Under the pieces are notes generated by a model. That model saw only the letters and a program-made list of their open reading frames with translations, made no database searches and was not told the DNA's origin. A DNA stretch of 64,000 nucleotides from Rubrivivax sp. (lineage in GTDB: Bacteria; Pseudomonadota; Gammaproteobacteria; Burkholderiales; Burkholderiaceae): positions 1 to 64,000 of the forward strand of contig JAEUOZ010000061.1 of assembly GCA_016790225.1 (NCBI GenBank), read 5' to 3'. The position numbers and the translations under genes are program-made. This document shows, in pieces, positions 52,990-61,887 of the stretch; position 1 is the stretch's first letter; the number at the start of each line of letters is the position of its first letter.

Positions 52990-53161
52990 GCGGGTCTCCT
53001 GGGGCTGTGCCGCGCGCAGGCTAACGCGCGCGGGCGCCGCTGCCATCAGGGTCAGCGCGGAGGCCGGGCCTGCGCAGCCCGGGGCCGGTGGCGGCCGGCG
53101 CGCGCCGTTCTGCTCCAATCACTCGGCCGGGCGCACCGTCCTTCGCGCTGCGGCCCTTCCG

Positions 53162-53848
53162 ATGCCAGCCTTGCAGACTCTCGAACTCAACCCCGGCCCG
53201 CCGCCTGTGGCCAGCGTCATCATCCTGCACGGCCTGGGCGCCGACGGCACGGACTTCCTGCCCCTGGCCGACGCGCTGGATCTGCGCGCCGTGGGCCCGG
53301 TGCGCTTTGTCTTTCCCCGCGCGCCGGAACGCCCCGTCACCGCCAACGGCGGCCACCGCATGCGCGCCTGGTACGACATCGTGGCCTTCGGCGGCGCGGC
53401 CCGCGAAGACGAGGCCGGGCTGCGCGAGACCTTCGCCCAGGTCCATGCCCTGCTGGATGCCGAGCGCGCCCGCGGCCTGCCCGCGCAACGCATCGTGCTG
53501 GGCGGCTTTTCGCAGGGCTGCGCGATCACGCTGGGCGCCGGGCTGCGCTACGGCCACACCCTGGCGGGGCTGATCGGCCTGTCCGGCTATCTGCCGCTGG
53601 CCACCACCACCGCCGCCGAGCGGCAGCCCGCCAGCCAGGCCACGCCGATCTTCCTGGGCCACGGCAGCCGCGACGATCTGGTCCCCCTGAGCCGCGGACA
53701 AGCCGCCCGCGAAAGCCTCGCCGCCCTCGGCCACACCGTGCAATGGCAGGACTACCCGATCGAGCACACGGTGTCGATGGAGGAGGTGCGCGACGTGGAG
53801 CGGTTTCTGGTGAAGGTGCTGGGGCGGGCGCCAGGGCCGGGACTTTAG
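53162..53848 (+). CDS. Carboxylesterase/phospholipase-type serine hydrolase
   Basis: 228 residues, the Abhydrolase_2 family. The oxyanion region is VIILHGLGADGTDFLPLADA, the nucleophile Ser in VLGGFSQGCAITLGAGL, Asp in GHGSRDDLVPL and His in YPIEHTVSMEEV. HRMRAWYDIVAFGG is characteristic of bacterial EstB-like esterases. Cytoplasmic, no signal peptide. It probably hydrolyses short-chain esters. Divergent from the dienelactone hydrolase gene; the next gene to the right belongs to a compositionally different block. Confidence 0.9.
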   Translation: MPALQTLELNPGPPPVASVIILHGLGADGTDFLPLADALDLRAVGPVRFVFPRAPERPVTANGGHRMRAWYDIVAFGGAAREDEAGLRETFAQVHALLDAERARGLPAQRIVLGGFSQGCAITLGAGLRYGHTLAGLIGLSGYLPLATTTAAERQPASQATPIFLGHGSRDDLVPLSRGQAARESLAALGHTVQWQDYPIEHTVSMEEVRDVERFLVKVLGRAPGPGL

Positions 53849-53896
53849 CCGCTCGGTAACCCGCCAGTAACGCAGCTCTTCCTAGGCTGCAGTTGC

Positions 53897-53914
53897 GCCC
53901 GATCGACATCGGGC
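53897..53914. promoter_or_regulatory. Palindrome before the Ig/RCC1 lipoprotein gene
   Basis: GCCCGAT-CGAC-ATCGGGC, a perfect 7-bp inverted repeat centred about 44 bases before the ATG at 53949. It could be an operator, for instance for the SARP-type regulator encoded downstream, or a leader hairpin that limits translation. Nothing in the sequence decides between these. Confidence 0.35.
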
Positions 53915-53948
53915 CGCGAACTGTCATCACTCAGGAAGGGTACGAAGC

Positions 53949-55901
53949 ATGGCACTCAGGGATGGATGGAAGCGCGCGATTGCGGGCTTGGCGGTCGGTC
54001 TTGCCCTCGCGGGTTGCGGAGGAGGAGGTGGTGGTGGCGGCGACGTGCCGCCCCCTGTCGCGGCGACGACCATCGTGACGCAGCCGGCCAGTGTTGCGGT
54101 CAATGACGGCCAGACCGCAGCGTTCAGTGTGGCCGCCAGCGGGGCGGGCTTGAGCTACCAGTGGCGCCGCAACGGCACTGCCATCGACGGCGCGACCGGC
54201 GCGAGCTGGGTGACCGGCGCATTGGCGCCGGCCGACAGCGGTGCCCGCTTCTCGGTGGTGGTCAGCGGTACGGCCGGCAGTGTCACGAGCAGTGATGCCG
54301 TGCTGACCGTGAATGCCTTGGCGCCTGTGATCAGCGTGGCACCGGCAGCTGTCTCCGTGACGGCTGGGCAAGCCGCCAGCTTCAGCGTCAGCGCGGCGGG
54401 GTCGGCACCCCTGAGCTACCAGTGGTTGCGTGCCGGCGTGGCCATCGCCGGCGCGACATCTTCGAGCTACACCACCGGCTTGCTGTCGACGGCGGACAAC
54501 GGCGCGCAGATCAGCGTGCGCGTCAGCAATGCGGCCGGCAGCGTCACCAGCGCTGCTGCCGGCCTCAGCGTGACTGCTGCGGCGCTGGCACCCGTCATCG
54601 CCACCCAGCCTGCCAATGTGACCGTGGCGGCAGGCACTTCGGCCACTTTCTCGGTAGCCATAGGCGCAGGGACTGCGCCGTTCAGCTACCAGTGGTTGCG
54701 CAATGGCACGGACATCCCGGGCGCCAATGCTTCGAGCTACACCACCGGCACACTGTCGGCCAGCGACACCGGGGCAAGTTTCCAGGTGCGCGTCAGCAAC
54801 GCTGCCGGACCGGTGTCCAGCAACAGCGCCTTACTGACCGTGTCCGTCCCGCCCACGCCGAGCGCATCTACCCAGCGCCTGGCCATCGGGGGTTACCGTG
54901 TCATTGCGATCCGGGCTGACGGCAGCGTTCTGAACTGGGGCGTGAACACCGCCGGTCAGCTTGGTGGCGGCGCTGCAATCGCGGGCACATCGGCGCGACA
55001 GGTGGCGGGGACCGCGACAGCCGCCGCAGCAGGCCAGTGGGAGTCTCTGGTTCTCGGGACCGATGGTGTGGTCCGCGGCTGGGGCAGGAGCTTTGGCCCG
55101 ACATCCATCATCGGCGGCGCGGTGGCCCAGATGGGCACGGATCGCCCGGATCCAGTGGCCTCCGCCTTTCCCAGCGGCATCACTCAGGTCTCGACGGCTT
55201 GGGGAGGCCTGGCAGTGGCCCTGCGCAACGATGGCACGGTCTGGCACTTGCCCGGTACGGCCACGGCGGCAGCTGGCATGTCATTCACGCAGGTGGCGCT
55301 GCAGGTGCCGGGGCTTGGCAATGTCGTACGCCTGGGTCGTGACCCCGAGAGCGAGCCATTCGCAATCACCACCGACGGCACCTTGTTCGAGATCCAGGTG
55401 CTGGCCAGCGGCCCGACGAGCCGGCAAGCCACTGCCGTCCGTCAGACCGCGGTGACAAACGTCGCTTCGGCCACCTGCATGCTGGGCGTCATTCCGGGCC
55501 CCAACTACGGCTGCATCGCCCTGCTGCGCGACGGAACGGTGCGCGGTTTCTCTCGCAACAGTGCCGCCTCGACGGCCATCACCGGAATCAGCGACGTGGT
55601 CGCGATCACCGGCACCTCCGGTTCCTTCCACGCCATCACGCGCGACGGCAGGCTGTGGAGCTGGGGTAGCGGCGAGCAGAGCGGTATTGCGGGCCCCGAG
55701 AACAACCGCTACGAGATGCCCACGGTCGTACCGGGGCTGACAGGCGTGCAGGAGGTCGTGGCCAACCTCGGCACCGTGATCGTCCGTCTGGCTGACGGCA
55801 GCGTGTGGGCCTTTGGCTCCAACGACTTTGGCGTCTTCGGTGACGCTACGCAGACGCGGTCTCGCACTCCGGTACGGGTCCCCGGGGTGAACCTGAACTG
55901 A
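53949..55901 (+). CDS. Lipoprotein with three Ig-like domains and a seven-blade RCC1-type propeller
   Basis: 650 residues. The lipobox LAGC ends at Cys23 and is followed by eight glycines and a short Pro linker. Three Ig-like repeats follow, each with a Y-Q-W core (SYQWRRNGTAIDG, SYQWLRAGVAIAG, SYQWLRNGTDIPG), at about 35-305. From about 320 to the end there are seven RCC1-like units, each with a DG[ST]V or DGxL turn: ADGSVLNWG, TDGVVRGWG, NDGTVWHLP, TDGTLFEIQ, RDGTVRGFS, RDGRLWSWG and ADGSVWAFG. It is probably an outer-membrane or periplasmic lipoprotein that binds a protein or ligand. A large regulator is encoded just downstream. Confidence 0.82.
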   Translation: MALRDGWKRAIAGLAVGLALAGCGGGGGGGGDVPPPVAATTIVTQPASVAVNDGQTAAFSVAASGAGLSYQWRRNGTAIDGATGASWVTGALAPADSGARFSVVVSGTAGSVTSSDAVLTVNALAPVISVAPAAVSVTAGQAASFSVSAAGSAPLSYQWLRAGVAIAGATSSSYTTGLLSTADNGAQISVRVSNAAGSVTSAAAGLSVTAAALAPVIATQPANVTVAAGTSATFSVAIGAGTAPFSYQWLRNGTDIPGANASSYTTGTLSASDTGASFQVRVSNAAGPVSSNSALLTVSVPPTPSASTQRLAIGGYRVIAIRADGSVLNWGVNTAGQLGGGAAIAGTSARQVAGTATAAAAGQWESLVLGTDGVVRGWGRSFGPTSIIGGAVAQMGTDRPDPVASAFPSGITQVSTAWGGLAVALRNDGTVWHLPGTATAAAGMSFTQVALQVPGLGNVVRLGRDPESEPFAITTDGTLFEIQVLASGPTSRQATAVRQTAVTNVASATCMLGVIPGPNYGCIALLRDGTVRGFSRNSAASTAITGISDVVAITGTSGSFHAITRDGRLWSWGSGEQSGIAGPENNRYEMPTVVPGLTGVQEVVANLGTVIVRLADGSVWAFGSNDFGVFGDATQTRSRTPVRVPGVNLN

Positions 55902-56128
55902 CTCAAGTCCCGCGCCGGTGACAGCTGCCGGCAAGGGCTGAGAGGCTTCTGGCAACGCAGCCGTCGGAAGGCTGGACCGGTCTTCTGATGGCTGCAGTGA
56001 TGCGCCGCACCGGCCTGCGTCGGCCGAAGCGCTGCGAACTGTGGGGGTCGGCGCGGCCTGCTAGGCTCTCGATCGGAGATGGCCCGTGCGAGGCCAAAGG
56101 GGGAGGGGCCGCGGGCCACCGAATCGAC

Positions 56129-59100
56129 ATGCTGACTCTTCAATTGCTGGGCGTGCCGCAGCTGGCACGAAAGGACGGCACGGCCGCCGTGGCCCTTGAG
56201 CGCAAAGACGCGGCATGGCTGGCAATGCTGGCGTTCGACGGCCCCTCGCCACGCGATCGACTGGCGACCTGGCTGTGGCCCGCCGTGGCTCAGAAGACCG
56301 CCAACGGGAGCCTGCGCCAGCGCATATTTCGCCTGCGCCGCAAGTTGGGCCACGAGATCGTGGATGCCGGCGAGCGTATACAGCTCCTCCCCGAAGTCAG
56401 CTACTCGTGCTTCGAGGATGACCCCTTGTTGATGCAGGGCGCAGCGCTGTTGTCGGGCATGGACTACACCGAGTGTGCCGACTTTGCCCAGTGGCTGGCC
56501 CACCAGCAGCAGCGGCGACAGCATGCCTACCGCAAGGGCCTGGAGGCCCTTGCCCAGCGGCATGAGTCGCAAGGCAGGTTGCGCGAGGCCGTGGCGGCGT
56601 GTCGTCGCTGGTGCGATGACGATCCGCTGTCCGAGCAGGCAGCCTGCCGCTTGATGGAGTTGCTGTATCTGTCCGGTGACCGTGCAGCAGCGATTGCCGA
56701 GTTCGAACGCCTGGAGCGCTTTCTCAAGGACGAGCTCAGTGCCAGGCCACAGGCTTCGACACTGCGCCTGCTGGACCTCTTGGAGGCCGGTCGCCATCCG
56801 GACCTGCCCCGGCCGGCTGGCGTTCCCTTGGCATTGAAGCGGCCGCCACGGCTCATTGGCCGTGAGCAGCAGATGGCCGCACTGTCGCAGGCATGGGCTC
56901 TAGGGCATGTCGCATGGATTCAGGCGCCTCCGGGTGCCGGCAAGACCAGGCTGATCGAGGAGTTTGCGCGCACCCATGCTGAATCAGGATGGTTCGTTCA
57001 GGCGCGTCCTGGCGACCAGGGAGTACCTTATGCAGTGCTCTTGCGCTGGGTCGAGTGCCTCCACAAACGTGTGCCCCTGCCCGACACCGGTCGCCCGCTG
57101 GCCCTCTGGCTGAAGAGTGAACGCAGTGACCAGCCTGCACCAAGCCCTGCGGCGCTTCACCCCGTGAGCTTGCGCCAGGAAATGGAGACCTGGCTGGAGG
57201 CCGCACAGCCCATCGCTTCGAGCACTGTCCTTGACGATCTCCAGTGGGCCGATCCTGCCAGCCTTGATCTGCTGTCGGCGCTGATCTTCAGTGATCGGAC
57301 GCAAGCCATGCGTTGGGCCTGCTCGATGCGCAATGATGAGCCGGACAGTGCCCCGGTATCTGCGCTCAAGGCCCGGCTGAGCCAGGCCTGCCTGCTGCAG
57401 AACATCGAGTTGACAGCCTGGACGCCAGCCGAGATGAGCCAGCTGCTCGACTCCTTGGCGCTGCCCGGCCTGAGTGGCGAGCCATTGGCCACGCGCCTGC
57501 ACCGACACGTCGGGGGCGAGCCCCTGTTCGCGCTCGAAACGCTCAAGTCACTGTCCGTGCAAGCCCTCCCGTACAGGCCCTGCGATGGCCCGCTGCCCGT
57601 ACCTTCGACTGTCAGGTCCATGATCGAGTCCCGGCTGTCGGCCTTGAGCCCGCCTGCTTTGGCACTGGCGCAGGCGGCAGCCGTGGCAGCGGCCGACTTC
57701 TCGATCGATCTCGCCACCCATGCGCTGTCCACGAGCGCCATCGCGCTGTCTGCGCCCTGGCGCGAGCTCGAAGCGGCCCAGATCTTTGCCGGCGGCGGTT
57801 TCGCCCATGATGTCCTGCGCGAAGTCACGCGGGCCGAGATTCCGGAGCCGATTGCACGGCATGCGCACGGGATGGTGGCCACCTGGCTTGCAGCGCGCGG
57901 CGCGCAGCCCGCGCGCGTGGCCCCACATTGGCAGGCGGCCGGCTGCCCGGAAGCCGCAGCCCTGTCCTGGTCTGCCGCAGCCAAGCGAGCGCGCGCGGGT
58001 GGGCGCAGTGCCGAGTGTCTGCAGTTCACCGAAGCCGGCGCGCGCGCATTCTCAGAGATCGGTGACGAGCGGCGTGCTGTCCAGCTGAAGCTGGACAACG
58101 AGGCTGTCTTCGTCAGGAGCCTGGACGCGGCGCAGCTGCGGGTGTGGGCGGACGACCTGGTCGGCAGCAGCGTGGACGACGCCCAACGGTGCTGGGCCTG
58201 CATCATCCGGGGCGATATCGAAGCACAACTGGGCCTGGGGCCGCAGGCGATGGCGTGGGCGGGCCGCGCCGAGGCGCTGTTGCCGCCCGATGACGCCGAT
58301 CTCTTTCTGTCCGCCAGATGGGCACAACTGAAGGGCACGGCCTGGATACACATGGGCGAACTGAAGAAGGCGGTCTCGCTGCTCGAAGAGTGGGCGCTCA
58401 AGACCCGGCAGACGCCACTGGAGAGCCGGCTGATCGAGTTGCCGTCGACACTCGCTTACGCTCTTGACGCTGCCGGCCGAACCGAGGAAGCCTTGGCCCA
58501 ATACGTTCGCTTCGGCAACCTGGCGCGGCAGCAGGGTGAACACCTCTGGGAGCAGGACAGCTATTCCGGCCGAGCAGTCGCACAAGTACTTCTCGGTGAC
58601 CTGCAGGGCGCCGTGGAGTCGCAAGAAAAGGCCATCGAACTGGCGCGGCGCCACGAGTTGTCCGGCCTTGCGCTGGCCATCGATGAACAGTCCCTGGCCG
58701 CCATGTACATGGAGCAGGGGCGCTTCGGCGAAGCCCTGAACCTGCTGATGCCCGCACAGGAGGCGCTGGATCGAACCAGCGCCGAAACGTGGGCGAACTT
58801 CGCCGTCGATCACCTGCGTCTGCTGTGGACGCTGCTGGGGCAACGTAGCCGTGCGCGGCAGCTCCTGACGCCTCGCGAAGCAGACGGGGGATCAGAGTTG
58901 GACTTGGGACAGCTGCATACGCTCTTGCGATCGGCCCTGGACTTCGGGGACGACGTGGGGCTGCTGGCTGCGCGCGTGGGCGAGCATGGCACGCAGCGCT
59001 TGCGAGCGCGGGGCCAGGTAGCCCTGGCAATCACCCTCGCTCGCTGCGAGCCGCCGAAGGCCGCCGCGCAGAGCTACCGCCGCATCGCGCTTCAGGCACG

Positions 59101-59431
59101 GGAGTGGCAGCTGCCGGCGTACGAGTTGAATGCTCAGGCCCGATGCGTACAGGCCCTGTTGGACAGCGGACAGCGTGACCAGGCTGCAGAACTGGCTGCA
59201 GAGGTTGCGCGTGACGCGCGACAGGTTCACCCTTATGACCTCTATGTGCCGCAGCTTTGGCTGAGCGTGGCTGATGCCTTTCGCGCAACAGCCGATCTGG
59301 CCTCTGCCCAGAAAGCTGAAGAATCTGGCCGCAGCTGGGTTCAGCGGGCATCGGCCAGTCTTCCCCAGAGCTATCGCGAGGCTTTCGAACAGTTCAACCC
59401 CATCAACCGAGCGCTGCTGACGCGCGCCTGA
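56129..59431 (+). CDS. SARP/BTAD-type transcriptional regulator with STAND-like ATPase and TPR-like repeats
   Basis: 1100 residues. The N-terminal winged-helix DNA-binding domain (NGSLRQRIFRLRRKLGHEIV) is followed by a bacterial transcriptional-activation domain at about 100-230 (WCDDDPLSEQAACRLMELLY, ARPQASTLRLLDLLEAG). The ATPase has Walker A APPGAGKT at 266-273 and Walker B VLDDLQWADP from 367. A long helical repeat region (LAYALDAAGRTEEALAQYVR, AMYMEQGRFGEALNLLM) follows to the end. The architecture resembles large regulators of the AfsR/MalT kind that sense a ligand and hydrolyse ATP. The start at 56129 begins the domain; an upstream ATG at 55988 is possible. Confidence 0.82.
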   Translation: MLTLQLLGVPQLARKDGTAAVALERKDAAWLAMLAFDGPSPRDRLATWLWPAVAQKTANGSLRQRIFRLRRKLGHEIVDAGERIQLLPEVSYSCFEDDPLLMQGAALLSGMDYTECADFAQWLAHQQQRRQHAYRKGLEALAQRHESQGRLREAVAACRRWCDDDPLSEQAACRLMELLYLSGDRAAAIAEFERLERFLKDELSARPQASTLRLLDLLEAGRHPDLPRPAGVPLALKRPPRLIGREQQMAALSQAWALGHVAWIQAPPGAGKTRLIEEFARTHAESGWFVQARPGDQGVPYAVLLRWVECLHKRVPLPDTGRPLALWLKSERSDQPAPSPAALHPVSLRQEMETWLEAAQPIASSTVLDDLQWADPASLDLLSALIFSDRTQAMRWACSMRNDEPDSAPVSALKARLSQACLLQNIELTAWTPAEMSQLLDSLALPGLSGEPLATRLHRHVGGEPLFALETLKSLSVQALPYRPCDGPLPVPSTVRSMIESRLSALSPPALALAQAAAVAAADFSIDLATHALSTSAIALSAPWRELEAAQIFAGGGFAHDVLREVTRAEIPEPIARHAHGMVATWLAARGAQPARVAPHWQAAGCPEAAALSWSAAAKRARAGGRSAECLQFTEAGARAFSEIGDERRAVQLKLDNEAVFVRSLDAAQLRVWADDLVGSSVDDAQRCWACIIRGDIEAQLGLGPQAMAWAGRAEALLPPDDADLFLSARWAQLKGTAWIHMGELKKAVSLLEEWALKTRQTPLESRLIELPSTLAYALDAAGRTEEALAQYVRFGNLARQQGEHLWEQDSYSGRAVAQVLLGDLQGAVESQEKAIELARRHELSGLALAIDEQSLAAMYMEQGRFGEALNLLMPAQEALDRTSAETWANFAVDHLRLLWTLLGQRSRARQLLTPREADGGSELDLGQLHTLLRSALDFGDDVGLLAARVGEHGTQRLRARGQVALAITLARCEPPKAAAQSYRRIALQAREWQLPAYELNAQARCVQALLDSGQRDQAAELAAEVARDARQVHPYDLYVPQLWLSVADAFRATADLASAQKAEESGRSWVQRASASLPQSYREAFEQFNPINRALLTRA

Positions 59432-59495
59432 ACGAACCTGCTGCCGGCAAGAACTCTTACGACCCACCCATTCGCGGTCAGACCGAACGAGTCGT

Positions 59496-59572
59496 TGGTA
59501 GGCCGTGCTGGACTTGAACCAGCGACCAAAGGATTATGAGTCCTCTGCTCTGACCAACTGAGCTAACGGCCC
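59496..59572 (-). tRNA. tRNA with anticodon CAU, probably tRNA-Ile2
   Basis: On the minus strand the cloverleaf opens GGGCCGTTAGCTCAG, has anticodon loop CTCATAA within a stem AGGA/TCCT, TGGTTCAAGTCCAGC in the T arm, and closes ACGGCCTA followed by an encoded CCA (59496-59498). The acceptor stem has a G-U first pair. CAU anticodons occur in initiator Met, elongator Met and the lysidine-modified tRNA-Ile2. The TTAGCTCAG, GTCGCTGG and loop sequences are closest to tRNA-Ile2. The identity cannot be settled without a model comparison. Confidence 0.88.
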
Positions 59573-59588
59573 GCTTGCGCAAATGCAA

Positions 59589-59612
59589 ACCCCGCCAGTG
59601 TAGTGGCGGGGT
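59589..59612 (-). terminator. Hairpin after the PotF-like gene, probable Rho-independent terminator
   Basis: ACCCCGCCA pairs perfectly with TGGCGGGGT across a six-base loop. In the direction of the PotF-like gene it lies 26 bases after the stop and is followed by TTTGCATTT, an imperfect T-tract. It is only 16 bases from the 5' end of the tRNA on the same strand. The tRNA -10 element may lie inside the loop (TACACT on the minus strand). Confidence 0.6.
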
Positions 59613-59637
59613 CGGGCAAGGTGCAGCAGCGGCGGGC

Positions 59638-60738
59638 CTACTTGCCCACCTTGAAGGTCTGGAAGGTGCGGGTCTGCAGGCGGCGTGCCTCGTTGTTCAG
59701 CGCCTCGGGCACTGCCAGGCGGTCGATGTCCGCGTTGCTGGGAAAGACCACCGGGTTGCTGGCGATCTCGGGCTTCACAAAAGCCTTGGAGGCCGCGTTG
59801 GGGTTGCCGTAGAACACCGTGTTGGTCAGCGAGGCATGCACCTCGGGGCGCAGGATGTAGTCGATGAACTTGTGGGCGTTGTCCACGTTCTTGGCGTCCT
59901 TGGGGATGGCCATCGTGTCCAGGAACATCGTGGCACCCCGCGGCGGGATGAGCGCCTGGATCTTCTGGCCGGTCTTGTTCTCGGCGGCGCGCTGGTTGGC
60001 GATCAGGAAGTCGCCGGAATAGCCGAGCGAGACGCAGATCTTGCCGTTGGCCAGATCGTTGATCGGGCCGGGCGAATTGATGCGCGTGATGTGGGGACGC
60101 GCCTTCATCAGCAGTTCGCGGGCGGCGTTGTAGTCCTTTGCATCACGGCTCCAGCCGGGCTTGCCGGCGTGCAGCAGCGCCACGGGAATCACCTCGGAGG
60201 CGGAGTCCAGCAGGTGCGTGCCGCACTTCTTCAGCTTGGATACGTACTGCGGATCGAACAGCAGGTCCAGCGGATTGGCCGGCATCGGCATGTCGCCGAG
60301 GGCTGCCTTGACCTTGTCCGGGTTGATGCCCACGGTCACGAAGCCCCAGAGCCAGGTCACCAGGTGCCGGTTGCCGGGGTCGACGCCTTCGAGCTTCTTC
60401 AGCAGCGTCGGATCGAGGTTCTTCCAGTTGGGCAGCTTGCTGCGGTCCAGCGGCAGCAGCAGATTGCCGTCGATCTGCATCTTGGCGAAATGCGCACCCG
60501 GCACGACGATGTCATAGCCGGTCTTGCCCGCCACCAGGCGCGCATGCAGTGTCTCGTTTGCGTCGAAGTTGTCGTAGCGGACCTTGATGCCGGTTTCCTT
60601 CTCGAAATTCTTGATCGTCTCGGGCGCGATGTAGTCGGCCCAGTTCAGGATGTTCAGGACTTTCGAATCGGCCTGGGCGGGCGTGGCAAAGCTCAAGGCA
60701 CCCAATAAGGCGAAGGCGGTGGCGGCGGCTCGGATCAT
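59638..60738 (-). CDS. Polyamine-type ABC transporter periplasmic receptor (PotF-like)
   Basis: 366 residues. A signal peptide ends ATPAQA; the mature protein begins DSKVLNILNWADYIAPETIK, the hallmark opening of PotD/PotF. FEKETGIKVRYDNFDANETL, TGYDIVVPGAHFAKMQI, LVTWLWGFVTVGIN and YSGDFLIANQRAAE follow, and aromatic/acidic pocket residues are placed as in putrescine or spermidine receptors. No permease or ATPase genes adjoin it, so the membrane part must be elsewhere. Transcribed towards the tRNA. Confidence 0.9.
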   Translation of the reverse strand: MIRAAATAFALLGALSFATPAQADSKVLNILNWADYIAPETIKNFEKETGIKVRYDNFDANETLHARLVAGKTGYDIVVPGAHFAKMQIDGNLLLPLDRSKLPNWKNLDPTLLKKLEGVDPGNRHLVTWLWGFVTVGINPDKVKAALGDMPMPANPLDLLFDPQYVSKLKKCGTHLLDSASEVIPVALLHAGKPGWSRDAKDYNAARELLMKARPHITRINSPGPINDLANGKICVSLGYSGDFLIANQRAAENKTGQKIQALIPPRGATMFLDTMAIPKDAKNVDNAHKFIDYILRPEVHASLTNTVFYGNPNAASKAFVKPEIASNPVVFPSNADIDRLAVPEALNNEARRLQTRTFQTFKVGK

Positions 60739-60909
60739 GGTGCGGGCTCTTCTGCAGCGGTGGCACCGTCAAGCGACGGCGTCGGCAGTGTGCGAGGGCG
60801 CCGAAACCCGCGGCGGCAGCGGGGCAAAACAGGCCCACCCGGCATACACACATAAGCCCTGGGGGCAAGCCTAAGATCCGTGTCCTGTTATTCGCACGAG
60901 GGCGCCGCT

Positions 60910-61887
60910 GTGGATCTCCGCATCCCCTTGCTGAATCTGGCCGCGCAACACGGCCTGGCGCGGGCAGACTTCAACCGGCTGCTGGCGCTGGCCGGCTTGT
61001 CCGCAGAGCCGCCCGCGCTGGCGAGGCGCCTCGCGGCCGTGCTGGGCATCGCCGGTGCAGCCCTGCTGGGCCTGGGGCTCATCTTCCTGGTGGCTGCGCA
61101 GTGGGGCGATCTGGGGCGCCCGGCACGCGTGGCGCTGCTGCAGGCCGCCGTTCTGCTGCCGCTGCTGGCGGCCTGGCTGGGGCCGCGGGCGGCGCGCGCG
61201 CCCCTGGCGCTGCTGGGCTTTCTGGCCTGCGGCGGGCTGCTGGCCTACATCGGCCAGACCTACCAGACCGGGGCGGATCCCTGGCAACTGTTTGCGCTGT
61301 GGGCTCTCATCGGCCTGCCGCTGGCCTGCGCGGTGCGGCACGATGTGCTGTGGGCCCCCTGGTCCCTGGTGGCCCTGACCGGCATCTCCCTGTGGATGCA
61401 GGCCCACAGCGAGCACAGCTGGACCGTGCAGTCCCGGCATCTGACGCCTCACCTCATGGGCTGGTTGATGACGGCTGCGGTGGCCGGGCTGCTGTCGGGC
61501 CCGCTGCGGCCGATCACCGGCGCTGGGCTGTGGTCGCTGCGCACGGCGCTCACGCTGGCTTCGTTCATCGTGGCGATCACGGCGCTGGTGGGCCTCTTCA
61601 GCGCTGAGGTCCGGCCGCAATATCCACTGGGACTGCTGGTGGTGCTGCTGGGCCTGGCCCTGCTGGCCAGCCGCCGCGGTTTCGATGTCTTCGGGCTCAG
61701 CGCACTGGCGCTGGCGCTGAACGGGCTGCTCGTGGCTGGCCTGGCGCGTGCGCTGTTCTCGATGCAAGGCGGCCCGGACCCCTTCGGTCGGATCCTGCTG
61801 ATCGCGCTGATCTCAGCGGGCCTGCTGGCCTTCAGCGTCAGCGCCATCCTGGCGCGCACCCGTCGCGTGCAGGGAGAGGCTGCATGA
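60910..61887 (+). CDS. DUF2157 membrane protein
   Basis: 325 residues from the GTG at 60910, which follows GAGGG by seven bases; a GTG at 60880 is the alternative. After a short helical N-terminus (LLNLAAQHGLARADFNRLLA) and an initial pair of spans (RRLAAVLGIAGAALLGLGLI, FLVAAQWGDLGRPARVALLQ) come about nine more hydrophobic segments, with AYIGQTYQTGADPWQLF as the conserved DUF2157 loop. Function unknown. The next gene starts inside its stop (ATGA, 61884-61887), and the pair is a common bacterial arrangement. Confidence 0.82.
   Translation: MDLRIPLLNLAAQHGLARADFNRLLALAGLSAEPPALARRLAAVLGIAGAALLGLGLIFLVAAQWGDLGRPARVALLQAAVLLPLLAAWLGPRAARAPLALLGFLACGGLLAYIGQTYQTGADPWQLFALWALIGLPLACAVRHDVLWAPWSLVALTGISLWMQAHSEHSWTVQSRHLTPHLMGWLMTAAVAGLLSGPLRPITGAGLWSLRTALTLASFIVAITALVGLFSAEVRPQYPLGLLVVLLGLALLASRRGFDVFGLSALALALNGLLVAGLARALFSMQGGPDPFGRILLIALISAGLLAFSVSAILARTRRVQGEAA

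Noticed and set aside
54130..54800. Repeated sequence with AGCTACCAGTGGTTGCG in the lipoprotein gene as a possible CRISPR or mobile repeat
   Set aside because: The copies are spaced by one Ig domain, stay in frame and encode the Y-Q-W core. They are protein repeats.
53849..59495. Integrative island with the tRNA as attachment site
   Set aside because: No integrase gene and no second copy of the tRNA 3' end were found near 53.85 kb. Composition difference was judged only by eye.
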